A stretch of 64,000 nucleotides of DNA from contig SVMX01000005.1 in assembly GCA_015067175.1 (NCBI GenBank), forward strand, positions 1 through 64,000, read 5' to 3'. The notes beneath the pieces were generated by a model. The model was given only the letters and a program-made list of their open reading frames with translations, was not told where the DNA came from and ran no database searches. Made by a program: the position numbers and the translations under genes. Below are positions 9,027 to 17,354 of this stretch, one piece after another. Source of the DNA: Oscillospiraceae bacterium. GTDB taxonomy: Bacteria > Bacillota > Clostridia > Oscillospirales > Ruminococcaceae. How positions within the stretch are numbered: position 1 is the first letter of the stretch; the number at the start of each line of letters is the position of its first letter.

Positions 9027-9986
9027 ATGCTTGAAAAAATCGAAAAGCTCAATATCGAGACCTCGAAATTAAGGTCTGACGGAACTTATGGAATGTTCGT
9101 TCTGGAGCCGCTCCAGAGCGGATACGGAAACACCTTGGGCAACAGCCTGAGAAGGGTTTTACTCTCCTCGTTACCGGGTGTTGCTGCAACATCTGTCAAG
9201 ATCGACGGTGTTCAGCATGAATTTTCGACTATTCCCGGAGTTAAAGAAGATGTTACAGAAATAATCCTCAACATCAAGGGACTCAGAGCTAAGATGTACG
9301 GCGAGGCTCCCAAGACCATCTACATCGAGGCTGAGGGCGAGGGCGTAGTTACTGCCGGCGATATCAAGACCGACAGCGAGGTCGAGATACTTGACCCCGG
9401 TATGCACATCGCAACACTCAGCGCAGGTGCAAAGCTGTACATGGACATTTCACTTGACAGAGGAAGAGGCTATGTTTCTGCTGAGCAGAACAAAGAGCAG
9501 CTTCAGCCTGCTATCGGCGTTATCCCGATCGATAGCATCTACACTCCCGTGCTCAAGTGCAATTACACTGTAGAAAATACCCGTGTTGGTCAGAGAACAG
9601 ACTACGAGAAGCTTATCATCGAGATCTGGACTGACGGCACTATCTCCGCTAAGGAGGCTGTTTCCTACGCAGCAAAGATACTCATTGAAAGACTGAAGCT
9701 TTTTGCAGAGCTGTCCGATGATTCGGAGCAGCCCGAGCTGATGGTTGAGAAGGAAGAGAACCGCAAGGACAAGCTGCTTGAGATGACTATCGAAGAGCTT
9801 GAGCTTTCCGTTCGTTCTTTCAACTGCCTGAAGAGAGCAGGAATCAACACAGTTGACGACCTTATCAACAAGTCCCCTGAGGATATGATGAAGGTTAGAA
9901 ACCTTGGTAAGAAGTCCTTCGACGAGGTTAAGGCTAAGCTCAATTCCCTTGGATTTGACTTAACACCATCTGAAGATAGCAACTGA
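9027..9986 (+). CDS. rpoA: DNA-directed RNA polymerase alpha subunit
   Basis: A 319-residue protein. The N-terminal dimerisation/assembly domain contains [24 protein letters not shown] linker of about 20 residues leads to the C-terminal domain from about residue 250 ([22 protein letters not shown]), which contacts UP elements and activators. The ATG at 9027 lies 6 bases after GGAGG. A TTG at 9012 in frame is upstream of that RBS and is rejected. Confidence 0.98.
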   Translation: MLEKIEKLNIETSKLRSDGTYGMFVLEPLQSGYGNTLGNSLRRVLLSSLPGVAATSVKIDGVQHEFSTIPGVKEDVTEIILNIKGLRAKMYGEAPKTIYIEAEGEGVVTAGDIKTDSEVEILDPGMHIATLSAGAKLYMDISLDRGRGYVSAEQNKEQLQPAIGVIPIDSIYTPVLKCNYTVENTRVGQRTDYEKLIIEIWTDGTISAKEAVSYAAKILIERLKLFAELSDDSEQPELMVEKEENRKDKLLEMTIEELELSVRSFNCLKRAGINTVDDLINKSPEDMMKVRNLGKKSFDEVKAKLNSLGFDLTPSEDSN

Positions 9987-10034
9987 TATACGGTTGGCAA
10001 ATAAAACCGAATTCCTATTGAAAGGAGAATAAAA

Positions 10035-10376
10035 ATGCCAGGTACAAGAAAGCTGGGCAGACCCAGCGACCACAGAAAAGCAATGCTCAGAGGCATGGTA
10101 ACATATCTGCTGGAGAATGGCAAGATTGAGACCACTGTTACTCGTGCAAAGGAAGTTCGCGCAGAGGCTGAGAAGATGATCACCCTCGGCAAGGCTAACA
10201 CACTGCACACAAAGCGTCAGGTTCTTTCCTACGTTACTAAGGAAGATGTTGCGAAGAAGGTATTCGACGAGATCGCTCCCAAGTACGCAGACAAGAACGG
10301 CGGTTACACAAGAATTTACAAGATCGGCCCCCGCCGCGGCGACGCAGCTGAGATGGCTATCATTGAGCTTGTTTAA
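10035..10376 (+). CDS. rplQ: 50S ribosomal protein L17
   Basis: The 113-residue short form of L17, with [17 protein letters not shown] at the N-terminus and [22 protein letters not shown] at the end. RBS AAAGGAG. It is the last gene of the operon and is directly followed by a strong terminator. Confidence 0.97.
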   Translation: MPGTRKLGRPSDHRKAMLRGMVTYLLENGKIETTVTRAKEVRAEAEKMITLGKANTLHTKRQVLSYVTKEDVAKKVFDEIAPKYADKNGGYTRIYKIGPRRGDAAEMAIIELV

Positions 10377-10390
10377 TTTCAGTTTAAAAA

Positions 10391-10418
10391 ATCCCTCCGA
10401 AAACTCGGAGGGATTTTT
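10391..10418 (+). terminator. Rho-independent terminator of the ribosomal protein operon
   Basis: A perfect 10-bp stem, ATCCCTCCGA (10391-10400) with TCGGAGGGAT (10405-10414), loop AAAC, followed by TTTT. It ends the spc-alpha transcript 15 bp after rplQ. Confidence 0.93.
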
Positions 10419-10448
10419 GCTGTCTAAAATTTTTAATAAACAGAATAT

Positions 10449-10464
10449 AATTCCGAGCGGAATT
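10449..10464. repeat. Perfect palindrome upstream of the carboxypeptidase gene
   Basis: AATTCCG and CGGAATT are separated by AG, giving a 16-bp palindrome 66 bp before the carboxypeptidase start. It could be an operator or a small hairpin. No clear sigma-A promoter was found beside it. Confidence 0.3.
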
Positions 10465-10530
10465 TGCATTGTCATGTAATAATCCGCCGCTTGCTCCATA
10501 TATTAAACTAGATAGTATGGAGGAATGTCT

Positions 10531-11667
10531 ATGAAAAAACTGATATCAATGTTGATTGCGATGAGCCTTATTTTTGCGACAGTGCCGCTTTCACGCACCG
10601 CACACGCCGAGGGCGGCGCAAAGGCTGAAATACTGATAGAAGCCGACACGATGCAGGTGTTGTCGTCAAAGAATGCTGACGCAAAGCTTCCCATGGCGTC
10701 AGTCACCAAGATGATGTCGCTTTTGCTTTGGGCGGAAGCTATTGAAGACGGCAAGCTGTCGCTTGATGAAACAGTAAAAGCGACCTCGGCGGTGCAGGAA
10801 GCGGACGGCTCGATAATTTGGCTCGTTTCAGGCGAAGAAATGACCGCGGCAGAGCTTCTTGAGGCTGTCATAGTAGCCTCAGCAAACGACGCGTGCATAG
10901 CTCTTGCAGAGCACACCGCAGGCAGCGAGGCGCAGTTTGTGAAACTTATGAACAAGCGCGCCAAGGAGCTTGGAATGACAAATACGCACTATACAAACTG
11001 TGTTGGCTATGATGAAAGCGGACACTACACAACAGCGCGCGATATTGCAATAGTAACCGCGGAGCTTATGCGGCATGAGGTGTATCGCGGCTGGTTTTTG
11101 ACTTGGATGGACTATCTTCGCGGCGGTGAAACGCAGCTTGTGAACACCAACAAGATGGTGCGTTATTATGATGGCTTAGTCGGCGGCAAGACAGGCACTA
11201 CCGACAATGCAGGCTGCTGTCTGTCCGTTTGCGCAGAGCGCGGAGATATGCGGCTGATATCTGTCGTTCTCGGCTGCGAGGACGATGACAGCCGCTTTGA
11301 CGCGGCAGAGGCGCTGCTAGACTATGGCTTTGAGAGCTTTCAGAAATTCACACCCGAGATAGACAGCACAAAGCTTTTGCCGATAACCGTCACACGCGGC
11401 ACAAAAAGTTCCGTAATGCCAGTTGTAGAGCAAAACGGCAGCGAGTGTATCATCAAAAAAGGAACAGCGGCGGCAGTAGAGTATGAATACACCTTTGTGG
11501 AGCAGATGGAAGCTCCTGTCGAAAAGGGAGATTTCCTCGGCGAATACCTTGTGACGGCTGACGGCGTGGAGGTTTTTCGCTCCGATATAGTTGCGGCAGA
11601 GGAGATACCGCAGATATCGTTCTGGTATTGTCTTATGGAGATACTTGGTCAGCTGTTCAGTATGTAA
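10531..11667 (+). CDS. D-alanyl-D-alanine carboxypeptidase (DacA/DacF type)
   Basis: A 378-residue exported penicillin-binding protein (peptidase S11) that trims the terminal D-Ala of peptidoglycan stem peptides. It has a signal peptide ending near TAHA/EGG. The serine-protease-like motifs are S57-V-T-K60, S117-A-N119 and K220-T-G222. A C-terminal beta domain is followed by a hydrophobic or amphipathic end (SFWYCLMEILGQLF) that may bind the membrane. The ATG at 10531 lies 7 bases after GGAGG; the ATG at 10525 is too close to it. The gene is monocistronic. Confidence 0.92.
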   Translation: MKKLISMLIAMSLIFATVPLSRTAHAEGGAKAEILIEADTMQVLSSKNADAKLPMASVTKMMSLLLWAEAIEDGKLSLDETVKATSAVQEADGSIIWLVSGEEMTAAELLEAVIVASANDACIALAEHTAGSEAQFVKLMNKRAKELGMTNTHYTNCVGYDESGHYTTARDIAIVTAELMRHEVYRGWFLTWMDYLRGGETQLVNTNKMVRYYDGLVGGKTGTTDNAGCCLSVCAERGDMRLISVVLGCEDDDSRFDAAEALLDYGFESFQKFTPEIDSTKLLPITVTRGTKSSVMPVVEQNGSECIIKKGTAAAVEYEYTFVEQMEAPVEKGDFLGEYLVTADGVEVFRSDIVAAEEIPQISFWYCLMEILGQLFSM

Positions 11668-11674
11668 GTCATAT

Positions 11675-11700
11675 AAAAAAGGGCACGCTACACCGTGCCC
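11675..11700 (-). terminator. Terminator of the DUF5713-dcd transcript
   Basis: A 7-bp stem, GGGCACG (11681-11687) with CGTGCCC (11694-11700). On the minus strand it is followed by six T residues (AAAAAA at 11675-11680 on the plus strand). It may also help stop the convergent carboxypeptidase transcript. Confidence 0.8.
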
Positions 11701-11709
11701 CTTACTTAT

Positions 11710-12039
11710 TCACCAATCTCTTTCAGCGATAGCAGTTTCAATATCTATATCGATATCGAACCATTTCAGCACATACTCGATCGTTTCGCCAATGCTGTCC
11801 CTTGCGGCGGTCTCGATCTCGCTGTCGTTATCTTCAAACTCCTCTTGAAGATCGTTTATTGCGAGCGTCATCTTGTCAAGCGCCTTTTGCACTGTGTCAA
11901 GATTCTTTTCGCCGCCCTCTAAAAGCGTGATGACCCCTTTGATAAGCGCCTCGACCTTATCCACAAGGAACTCGGGGAAATACTCATCATGCCGCATATC
12001 GGAAAGCAGTATATAATTTTCGTCGAATTTTTTCATCAT
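11710..12039 (-). CDS. DUF5713 family protein
   Basis: A 109-residue acidic, probably all-helical cytosolic protein. The segment MRHDEYFPEFLVDKVEALIKG is the hallmark of DUF5713, a family of unknown function common in Clostridia. Its start overlaps the dcd stop by 4 bp (ATGA), so it is probably translated with dcd. Confidence 0.75.
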   Translation of the reverse strand: MMKKFDENYILLSDMRHDEYFPEFLVDKVEALIKGVITLLEGGEKNLDTVQKALDKMTLAINDLQEEFEDNDSEIETAARDSIGETIEYVLKWFDIDIDIETAIAERDW

Positions 12040-12569
12040 TTATCACCGTCCATAAATACTCTTGAACCTGTTGCACCTGTTTGTCCCTGATATTTGCCGT
12101 TATAGGGATTCAGCGCGTGGTCGTCAAGCTTTGCAAACACAAGCTGTCCCACACGTCGGCCTGCTTTAAGTTCAATAGCGCAGCGGTTTGCGTTGAAAAG
12201 CTCCAGCGTTATCTCTCCCTCAAACCCCGGGTCTACCCAGCCTGCATTCTGAATGAAAAGACCCATTCGGCCGAGGGAGCTTCTGCCTTCAACGAAAGCG
12301 GTAAGGTCGTCAGGCAGCTTGAAATACTCCATTGTAGTAGCGAGCACGAACTGTCCCGGAAGCAGCAGATAGGTATCGGTCTTTATTGTTTTATAGCTTA
12401 TCTTGCTGTCAAGAGTTATTATTCCCGAGGAGCTGTCCTCAACCACGCTAAAGGTATCGCCAAGCCTGATATCAACGCTTGCGGGCTGTATCTGTTCGGG
12501 CATAAGAGGAGCTATACCGAGCGTGCTGTTTTGCAGCATTTTGTTTATTGTTTTGTCGGAAAGTATCAT
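12036..12569 (-). CDS. dcd: dCTP deaminase
   Basis: A 177-residue enzyme of the dCTP deaminase/dUTPase fold, making dUTP (or directly dUMP in bifunctional members) from dCTP. The signature VEGRSSLGRMGLFIQNAGWVDPGFEGEITLE includes the catalytic glutamate region, and the C-terminus has YQGQTGATGSR, which closes over the nucleotide. RBS GGAGGCG. It is first in a two-gene minus-strand unit with the DUF5713 gene. Confidence 0.93.
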   Translation of the reverse strand: MILSDKTINKMLQNSTLGIAPLMPEQIQPASVDIRLGDTFSVVEDSSSGIITLDSKISYKTIKTDTYLLLPGQFVLATTMEYFKLPDDLTAFVEGRSSLGRMGLFIQNAGWVDPGFEGEITLELFNANRCAIELKAGRRVGQLVFAKLDDHALNPYNGKYQGQTGATGSRVFMDGDK

Positions 12570-12701
12570 TATTTCGCCTCCGTTGTTTGATAATTATATT
12601 TTACCATATATATAAAATCTCGTCAATTCGTCATAATAGCTTATTTTTGCGCCGCAAATACCAAATATTGACCAAATAATTCTTAATTTTTGCCAAAGGA
12701 C

Positions 12702-12730
12702 TTGACATTAGGTGAAAAATAGGTTAAAAT
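12702..12730 (+). promoter_or_regulatory. Strong sigma-A promoter without an ORF downstream
   Basis: The -35 TTGACA (12702-12707) and -10 TAAAAT (12725-12730) are separated by exactly 17 bp. Transcription would start near 12737 and run away from dcd into a region with no supported gene. Confidence 0.75.
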
Positions 12731-12736
12731 AAAAGC

Positions 12737-13210
12737 GGATAAGCTGTAAGGCTTTATGATCCGCGCATTATCGGGAATGTCGCTGTTTATAAATGCGGCA
12801 CGGCAAGTCCAACTTTGCCCGATTTACGATGCTGTGGCAGAGTATGCAAAGCACATTAAGCGCCGAAGATCAATTTCTTGATTTTCAGCTATCACAACCT
12901 TAATGCAAAGTCCCGCAAGACAGGTGACGGCGCAGGGCAGTGTAAAGCAGAAACAGCAGCAGTTGACTGATGTAGGGCGTCACTCTTTAAGAGCTGATTA
13001 GATCAAACGCGAAAAAATTGGTCTTTAGCACGATACGGTGCAGTAGCCTCGCGCGAAAACGTTACGGTTTCACCGCCCCGATTGGGTAAACCTTCTGATT
13101 TACAGCGTTTCATTTATTCGGCGTATATAAAAAAAGATCACAGTGACCTTTCTTTATTTTAAGAGAGGCTGTATGACGAACACCGATACGGTAATCGTGA
13201 TACAGCCTCT
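12737..13210 (+). ncRNA. Candidate structured non-coding RNA of about 0.4-0.5 kb
   Basis: The stretch lies between a consensus promoter and two terminator-like hairpins and has no good ORF. Visible hairpins include GCGGAT/ATCCGC with an inner AAGC/GCTT (12734-12763), ATCGGG near 12770 with CCCGAT near 12818-12823, GCAC/GTGC near 13028-13044 and GTAAA/TTTAC near 13086-13103. It does not match RNase P, tmRNA, SRP RNA or a riboswitch I recognise. Exact ends and function are unknown. Confidence 0.45.
13133..13160 (+). terminator. Possible terminator of the candidate RNA
   Basis: AAAGATCA (13133-13140) can pair with TGACCTTT (13144-13151) across a 3-base loop with one G-T pair. It is followed by CTTTATTTT. 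It is weaker than the hairpin that follows. Confidence 0.4.
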
Positions 13211-13215
13211 TTTTC
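13164..13215 (+). terminator. Strong hairpin terminator
   Basis: A perfect 11-bp outer stem, AGAGGCTGTAT (13164-13174) with ATACAGCCTCT (13200-13210). The loop contains further short pairs (CGA/TCG, CCG/CGG), and TTTTCT follows on the plus strand. The only visible plus-strand transcript it could end is the one from the promoter at 12702. Confidence 0.7.
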
Positions 13216-13241
13216 TCGTCTAAAATTACATAATATATCGC

Positions 13242-13270
13242 AAAAAGCGGAGCAATATGCTCCGCTTTTT
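13242..13270 (-). terminator. Terminator of the 13.3-19.1 kb minus-strand gene block
   Basis: GCGGAGC (13247-13253) pairs with GCTCCGC (13259-13265), flanked by AAAAA and TTTTT, directly after the stop codon of the YgjP-like gene. It is symmetrical and could act in both directions. Confidence 0.85.
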
Positions 13271-13951
13271 CTATTTTAAAAGTCCGTTCCATTTGCGGTA
13301 TTCGGGGAAAAAACGCTCCACAAAGGCGTAAAACCTCGCAGAGTGGTCGTGGTGCCAATAGTGCGCATATTCATGCCAAAGCACCGACAGCACCGTTTCC
13401 TCGGGGTATGCCATCAGCCGTACGTTTATCGAGATGTGCCCGCGCGTGTAGGAGCAGCTTCCCCAGCGCGTTTTCATGTCCTTTATGGATATTCGTGTTG
13501 GCGGCGGTGTAAGCCTTGCTTTTTGCAAAGCTTCTCGCACCTCGGAGTTAAGCTTGTCGATAAGTTCCGAAAAGCGGTCGTTTACCCACTCGGAAAGCAT
13601 TTCCTGAGCCGTTTCGGGGTGCGCCGTGAACACACGCAGCTCGTTCTCTTCTAAAGCCACACGCTCGCTCAGATTGCGTATCACGCGAACAGGGTATTCT
13701 TTGCCGAGCCAACGCATTTTCTCAGCGGTTATCTCGCTGCGGCTTTCTCGCGCTTTAAGTTGCTCGGCGGCTTTGAATATAAACTCCGCGCGCTCTGTGA
13801 GTATCTCCTCAATGTATTTTACGCTTACCCTCGTGCTTGCCGAAACGTGCACGACACCGTCGGCTTTCACGCGCATATTGATGTTTTTCACGCGCTTTCG
13901 GGTAAGCTCATAGACTATCTCCCGTCCGTCGGGGAGGCTAAGTGTTTTCAT
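13271..13951 (-). CDS. YgjP-like (DUF45/M48-type) metallopeptidase
   Basis: A 226-residue protein of the YgjP/DUF45 family. The zinc motif HEYAH is at residues 193-197 and is preceded by the family signature KTRWGSCSYTRGHISINVRL. No signal peptide or membrane segment is seen, so it should be cytosolic. The substrate of this family is not established. It abuts the preceding GNAT gene (1-bp overlap), making it the last gene of the block. Confidence 0.82.
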   Translation of the reverse strand: MKTLSLPDGREIVYELTRKRVKNINMRVKADGVVHVSASTRVSVKYIEEILTERAEFIFKAAEQLKARESRSEITAEKMRWLGKEYPVRVIRNLSERVALEENELRVFTAHPETAQEMLSEWVNDRFSELIDKLNSEVREALQKARLTPPPTRISIKDMKTRWGSCSYTRGHISINVRLMAYPEETVLSVLWHEYAHYWHHDHSARFYAFVERFFPEYRKWNGLLK

Positions 13952-14412
13952 TAGTTCTCCTGCTCAAAATATTTATAAAACGAAACATGGTCGGTGAGTT
14001 CCGAAAATCCGTTTTTGCGGTAAAAACCGTATGCGGGCACAGTGCGCTCGGTCTGCAGAAAGATGTGAGTTGCGCCCTTTGTCTTGGCATGCTCCTCTGC
14101 CATTTTCAAAAACGCAGTACCCGCGCCTTTTCCCTGCCTGTCTGTCTTTATGCAGAACTCGAAAATATAGTATTCCGTGCCTGTGTACCAGTGCATTATG
14201 CTGCCCAGCGACAGACCTATCAGCTCGCCGTCCTCATACAGCCCGAGCGACAGGGAATTTCTGTTTCCGATAAGGTCGGTTATGTATTCATGAAGCTGCG
14301 TTTCATCGCTCCAGTCGTCATTCCAAGGCTCGTTTGTGAATATGTCGAAAAACAGCGCTTTTATTTCGCTGATGTTGTTGATACTAAGCTCTTTTATGCT
14401 AAGCTCGGACAT
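13951..14412 (-). CDS. GNAT family N-acetyltransferase
   Basis: A 153-residue acetyl-CoA-dependent acyltransferase fold. The CoA-binding motif A region reads FCIKTDRQGKGAGTAFLKMAEEHAK, followed by VPAYGFYRKNGFSE. The substrate cannot be predicted. The ATG at 14412 has GGAAAGGG 8 bases upstream and is preferred; an ATG at 14433 overlapping the previous stop (ATGA) is an alternative that adds 7 residues. Confidence 0.8.
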   Translation of the reverse strand: MSELSIKELSINNISEIKALFFDIFTNEPWNDDWSDETQLHEYITDLIGNRNSLSLGLYEDGELIGLSLGSIMHWYTGTEYYIFEFCIKTDRQGKGAGTAFLKMAEEHAKTKGATHIFLQTERTVPAYGFYRKNGFSELTDHVSFYKYFEQEN

Positions 14413-14429
14413 ATTTATTTCCCTTTCCG

Positions 14430-15152
14430 TCATTTCGACAGCTTGTATTTCTTTCCGACTATGATCGCCACGATAGCCGCTGAGCCGAGTATCGGCAGTG
14501 CGATATCGGTTATTGCGGCGGCTGTATCAGACAGTGAAACCGCAAGCGTCAGCAGATTGTTCAGCGCGTGGATCACTATACACGGGATAATACTGCCGCA
14601 CCGCTGTGCGGTTATTGCAAGGCAAAAGCCAAGTGCGAATGTGTACGGAAGCTGTGCAAGGCTCATGTGATATGCGGCGAACAATGCCGCCGAAATAAGC
14701 GCGGCGCTGTAGCCCTCGAATGAGCGTCTCAGCCGCGCCAAAGCTGCACCCCTGAAAGCGATCTCCTCCGCAAGCGGCGAAAGTATAACGGTATACAAGG
14801 CATATAGAGCGAGGTCTGCTCCCTTCGGCATGATGGATATGGTCTGCTGTGCGCCGATAAGCCTTGTGAGATATCCCGCAAGGCACGAGAGAAATACTGC
14901 CGCAAACAGCCATGCAGAAAGCTCCCAAGGCGCAAAACCCTTGCTTTTTTCGGGTAGCTTGCCTCTGCCGCAGATGATAACGAAAGCTGCAACATTCGCG
15001 CCAAGCACGCAGACTGCGTTCAGCAGAATGTTGTACCAATATGCGTCAAAAAGCCCTCGTAGGAGGTGTATCAGAACTATTCCGATAAGCTGAGCCGCAG
15101 AAAAAGCGGCAAGCACTTTAAACAGGTCGTGTATCTTGCTTGTATGGCTCAT
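14430..15152 (-). CDS. CPBP family intramembrane metalloprotease
   Basis: A 240-residue polytopic membrane protein with the CPBP/Abi (CAAX protease-like) motifs EEIAFRG and AAYHMSLAQLPYTFALG, plus a C-terminal IPCIVIHALNN. The conserved Glu-Glu, Arg and His residues form the presumed metal site. Family members act in CAAX processing, bacteriocin immunity or stress; the role here is unknown. It overlaps the next upstream gene, another CPBP protein, by 4 bp. Confidence 0.83.
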   Translation of the reverse strand: MSHTSKIHDLFKVLAAFSAAQLIGIVLIHLLRGLFDAYWYNILLNAVCVLGANVAAFVIICGRGKLPEKSKGFAPWELSAWLFAAVFLSCLAGYLTRLIGAQQTISIMPKGADLALYALYTVILSPLAEEIAFRGAALARLRRSFEGYSAALISAALFAAYHMSLAQLPYTFALGFCLAITAQRCGSIIPCIVIHALNNLLTLAVSLSDTAAAITDIALPILGSAAIVAIIVGKKYKLSK

Positions 15153-16189
15153 AGCGTACCCGTGATAAGCTTATAGATAGTTGTCGGGATAAAGCGGAAT
15201 GTCAGCGTATCGGCGGCGAGTATCAGCATGACTATAACGGTTACGCGCGACAGGAAGATGCCCCAGCGCCGCGCCGCGCTGTATTCCCACACCTTTTCGA
15301 CGCGGTAGCGGCGTATCCTGCGCAGCTTCCATATCGCCATAAATACACCGACCAGCAGAAACGTCAATACAAAGAACATATACACAAGGAAAGCAATGAC
15401 AACAGGGTCGTTTTCCGTTCCCTTGCCCATCAGATATTTTTGCACAGGGTCGAGCGAAAAGAATAAAAGCAGTATGCCTGATATGCTGTTAAGTATCGCG
15501 TGCATTATCGTGGTTGCAACGATAGAGCGGGTATTTACTGCGACATAGCCGAGGCAGATTCCGATAACGGTTGTGTAGAAAAGCTGACCGAGGTTTGCGT
15601 GAGTAAGTCCGAACAGCAGTGCGGAAACAAATATCGCAAAGCCGTTTCCGTAGGGCTTAAGGCTTTCCATTACAATACCGCGGAACCAGAATTCCTCAAA
15701 TATTGGGGCTATGACCGCAAGCTGCACGAACAGTATAACAGCAGACCCCAAGCTGTCGGGCGCAAGCTCGTTTACTGTATTGAACGACTCGTTGAGGTCA
15801 GTGCGGCTGAACAGGCTTGATATCAGCACAGTGATAAGATTTGTGAATATCGCAAGCCCGTAAAACGCGGGGAACATACCCATAGCGTCCCCGAAATACA
15901 GCGGCTTTTTGTAAACATTGCTGCACATTTTTTTCGGCTTCAGCAGTGCCGCTGCAACAGTTATCGGTATGATATACAAAAACACGAAAGATATCAGCGA
16001 CTCGATAAGGTAGCTCAGCGTACCGTCAAGAGCGTCAAGCGAGGGATACAGCAGCGACAGCACAACGCTTGCGGCGGTCCTTGATACAAACACCGCCGTC
16101 ATCATTATTCCAAGGCGCAGGCACACCTTTTTGAAGCCCTGCTTTTTCTCCTCGTCGGATACAGTATTCAGTGCGATATCATCTGACAT
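15149..16189 (-). CDS. CPBP family intramembrane metalloprotease
   Basis: A 346-residue membrane protein, about 100 residues longer than its neighbour at 14430-15152. It has the motifs FEEFWFRGIVMESLKPYG, LLFGLTHANLGQLFYTTVIG and IMHAILNSISG. The extra length is in N-terminal membrane segments and a C-terminal basic cytoplasmic stretch followed by one more helix. The 4-bp overlap suggests a coupled pair. Confidence 0.84.
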   Translation of the reverse strand: MSDDIALNTVSDEEKKQGFKKVCLRLGIMMTAVFVSRTAASVVLSLLYPSLDALDGTLSYLIESLISFVFLYIIPITVAAALLKPKKMCSNVYKKPLYFGDAMGMFPAFYGLAIFTNLITVLISSLFSRTDLNESFNTVNELAPDSLGSAVILFVQLAVIAPIFEEFWFRGIVMESLKPYGNGFAIFVSALLFGLTHANLGQLFYTTVIGICLGYVAVNTRSIVATTIMHAILNSISGILLLFFSLDPVQKYLMGKGTENDPVVIAFLVYMFFVLTFLLVGVFMAIWKLRRIRRYRVEKVWEYSAARRWGIFLSRVTVIVMLILAADTLTFRFIPTTIYKLITGTL

Positions 16190-16191
16190 GA

Positions 16192-16707
16192 TTACTCCTT
16201 TGATACAAGCCTGTGGTAGTCGGCTATCTCAGTCACAGTTTCCTCTAAAGTCTTTCCGAGGCAGTCTATAGTTATATCGGCGTATTCCTCGTAGAGTGCG
16301 CGGCGGCGGTCGAATACCTGCGCGATAGTGTCGCCTTTACGCATTGCGATACCGCGGCTTTTGATGTTGTATAGCCTTTTCTCTACCTCGGGCACAGGAA
16401 GCGACAGATAGTATATCAGCCCATGCTCTTTGAGGTGCAGCATAGCTGAGCGCGAATACACAGCGCTGCCGCCTGTTGCAATAACGCAGCCGCCCTGCTC
16501 GTTTACGGAGCAGATAGCGCGCTCCTCTGCGATACAAAAGGCGTCAAGCCCCTCGTTGTCGATTATGTCCTGTAAAAGCCGTCCGGTGTCGTTTTGTATA
16601 ACGATGTCGGTGTCTATAAAGCGGTAGCCCATCGCCTTTGCAAGAAGCACTCCGATAGTGGATTTGCCGCAGGCGGGCATACCTATGAGAACTATGTTTT
16701 TCTGCAT
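16192..16707 (-). CDS. aroK: Shikimate kinase
   Basis: A 171-residue P-loop kinase that phosphorylates shikimate in chorismate synthesis. The Walker A GMPACGKST is at residues 9-17, with IDTD (substrate-binding Asp) and ATGGSAV following. The ATG at 16707 has the RBS AAAGGAAAAG; an in-frame ATG at 16749 lies inside the upstream gene. It stands apart from other aro genes, between an acetyltransferase and a CPBP gene. Confidence 0.88.
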   Translation of the reverse strand: MQKNIVLIGMPACGKSTIGVLLAKAMGYRFIDTDIVIQNDTGRLLQDIIDNEGLDAFCIAEERAICSVNEQGGCVIATGGSAVYSRSAMLHLKEHGLIYYLSLPVPEVEKRLYNIKSRGIAMRKGDTIAQVFDRRRALYEEYADITIDCLGKTLEETVTEIADYHRLVSKE

Positions 16708-16735
16708 TGTCTTTTCCTTTGTTCTGTTTTGTAAA

Positions 16736-17353
16736 TTAGAATAATCCATTTTTGCGGTATATCGAGTCCTCCTCGGTTATCTCACGAATGACCTTGCAAG
16801 GCACGCCTGCCGCGAAAACGCCGTCGGGGATATCGCGCGTAACAACGCTTCCTGCGCCGATAACGCAGTTTTTGCCTATCGTAACACCGCCGCAAACGGT
16901 AACGTTTGAAGCAAGCCAACAACCGTCGCCTATGGTTATGGGAGCGGCGTATTCAAGGTCGTAGGCGGTGCCGTCCTCCTTGAAGCGCAGCTTTCTTTCC
17001 TCTGAGATAAGCGGGTGTATAGGCGCAGCAAGCGTGCAGTTAGGCCCGAAGAAAACATCGTTTCCTATCGTTATCGGACAGCAGTCCAGCACCGTGAGAT
17101 TGAAGTTTGCAAAGCAATTTTCGCCGAATGTGGTATAGCAGCCGTAATCGAATTGTATCGGTCCCTGAACATAAGAGCCCTTGCCTAAGTTCGGCAGCAG
17201 CTTTTTAAGTATCTCGGCGCGCTTTTCCTCCTCGTCCTCGTAGGTGTCGTTGTAGTCCTTTGAGAGCTTGTGCGCAAGCGTGCGGCGCTTTGCAAGCTCT
17301 TTGTCAGACGTATCGTAGATCATGCCCGAGAGCATTTTTTCGGTTTCGGTCAT
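16736..17353 (-). CDS. Sugar O-acetyltransferase (maltose/galactoside type)
   Basis: A 205-residue left-handed beta-helix acetyltransferase of the Maa/LacA/NodL class. It has the N-terminal Mac domain (MTETEKMLSGMIYDTSDKELAKRR), a hexapeptide repeat region and the C-terminal GAGSVVTRDIPDGVFAAGVPCKVIR. It transfers acetyl from acetyl-CoA to a sugar hydroxyl; the exact sugar is unknown. It starts 1 bp after the tsaD stop. Confidence 0.9.
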   Translation of the reverse strand: MTETEKMLSGMIYDTSDKELAKRRTLAHKLSKDYNDTYEDEEEKRAEILKKLLPNLGKGSYVQGPIQFDYGCYTTFGENCFANFNLTVLDCCPITIGNDVFFGPNCTLAAPIHPLISEERKLRFKEDGTAYDLEYAAPITIGDGCWLASNVTVCGGVTIGKNCVIGAGSVVTRDIPDGVFAAGVPCKVIREITEEDSIYRKNGLF

Positions 17354-17354
17354 A

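Noticed and set aside
12829-12903. 24-codon ORF (MLWQSMQST start) inside the candidate RNA at 12.7-13.2 kb
   Set aside because: No Shine-Dalgarno upstream of the ATG, and it sits within hairpins of the presumed RNA.
12737-13210. tmRNA (ssrA) or SRP RNA identity for the orphan RNA
   Set aside because: No tRNA-like ends with GGTTCRA-type T arm, no tag ORF and no GGAAG/AGCAG SRP core were found on either strand.
13110-13358. 82-codon minus-strand ORF over the terminators near 13.2 kb
   Set aside because: It overlaps the YgjP-like gene in another frame and crosses two terminator hairpins.
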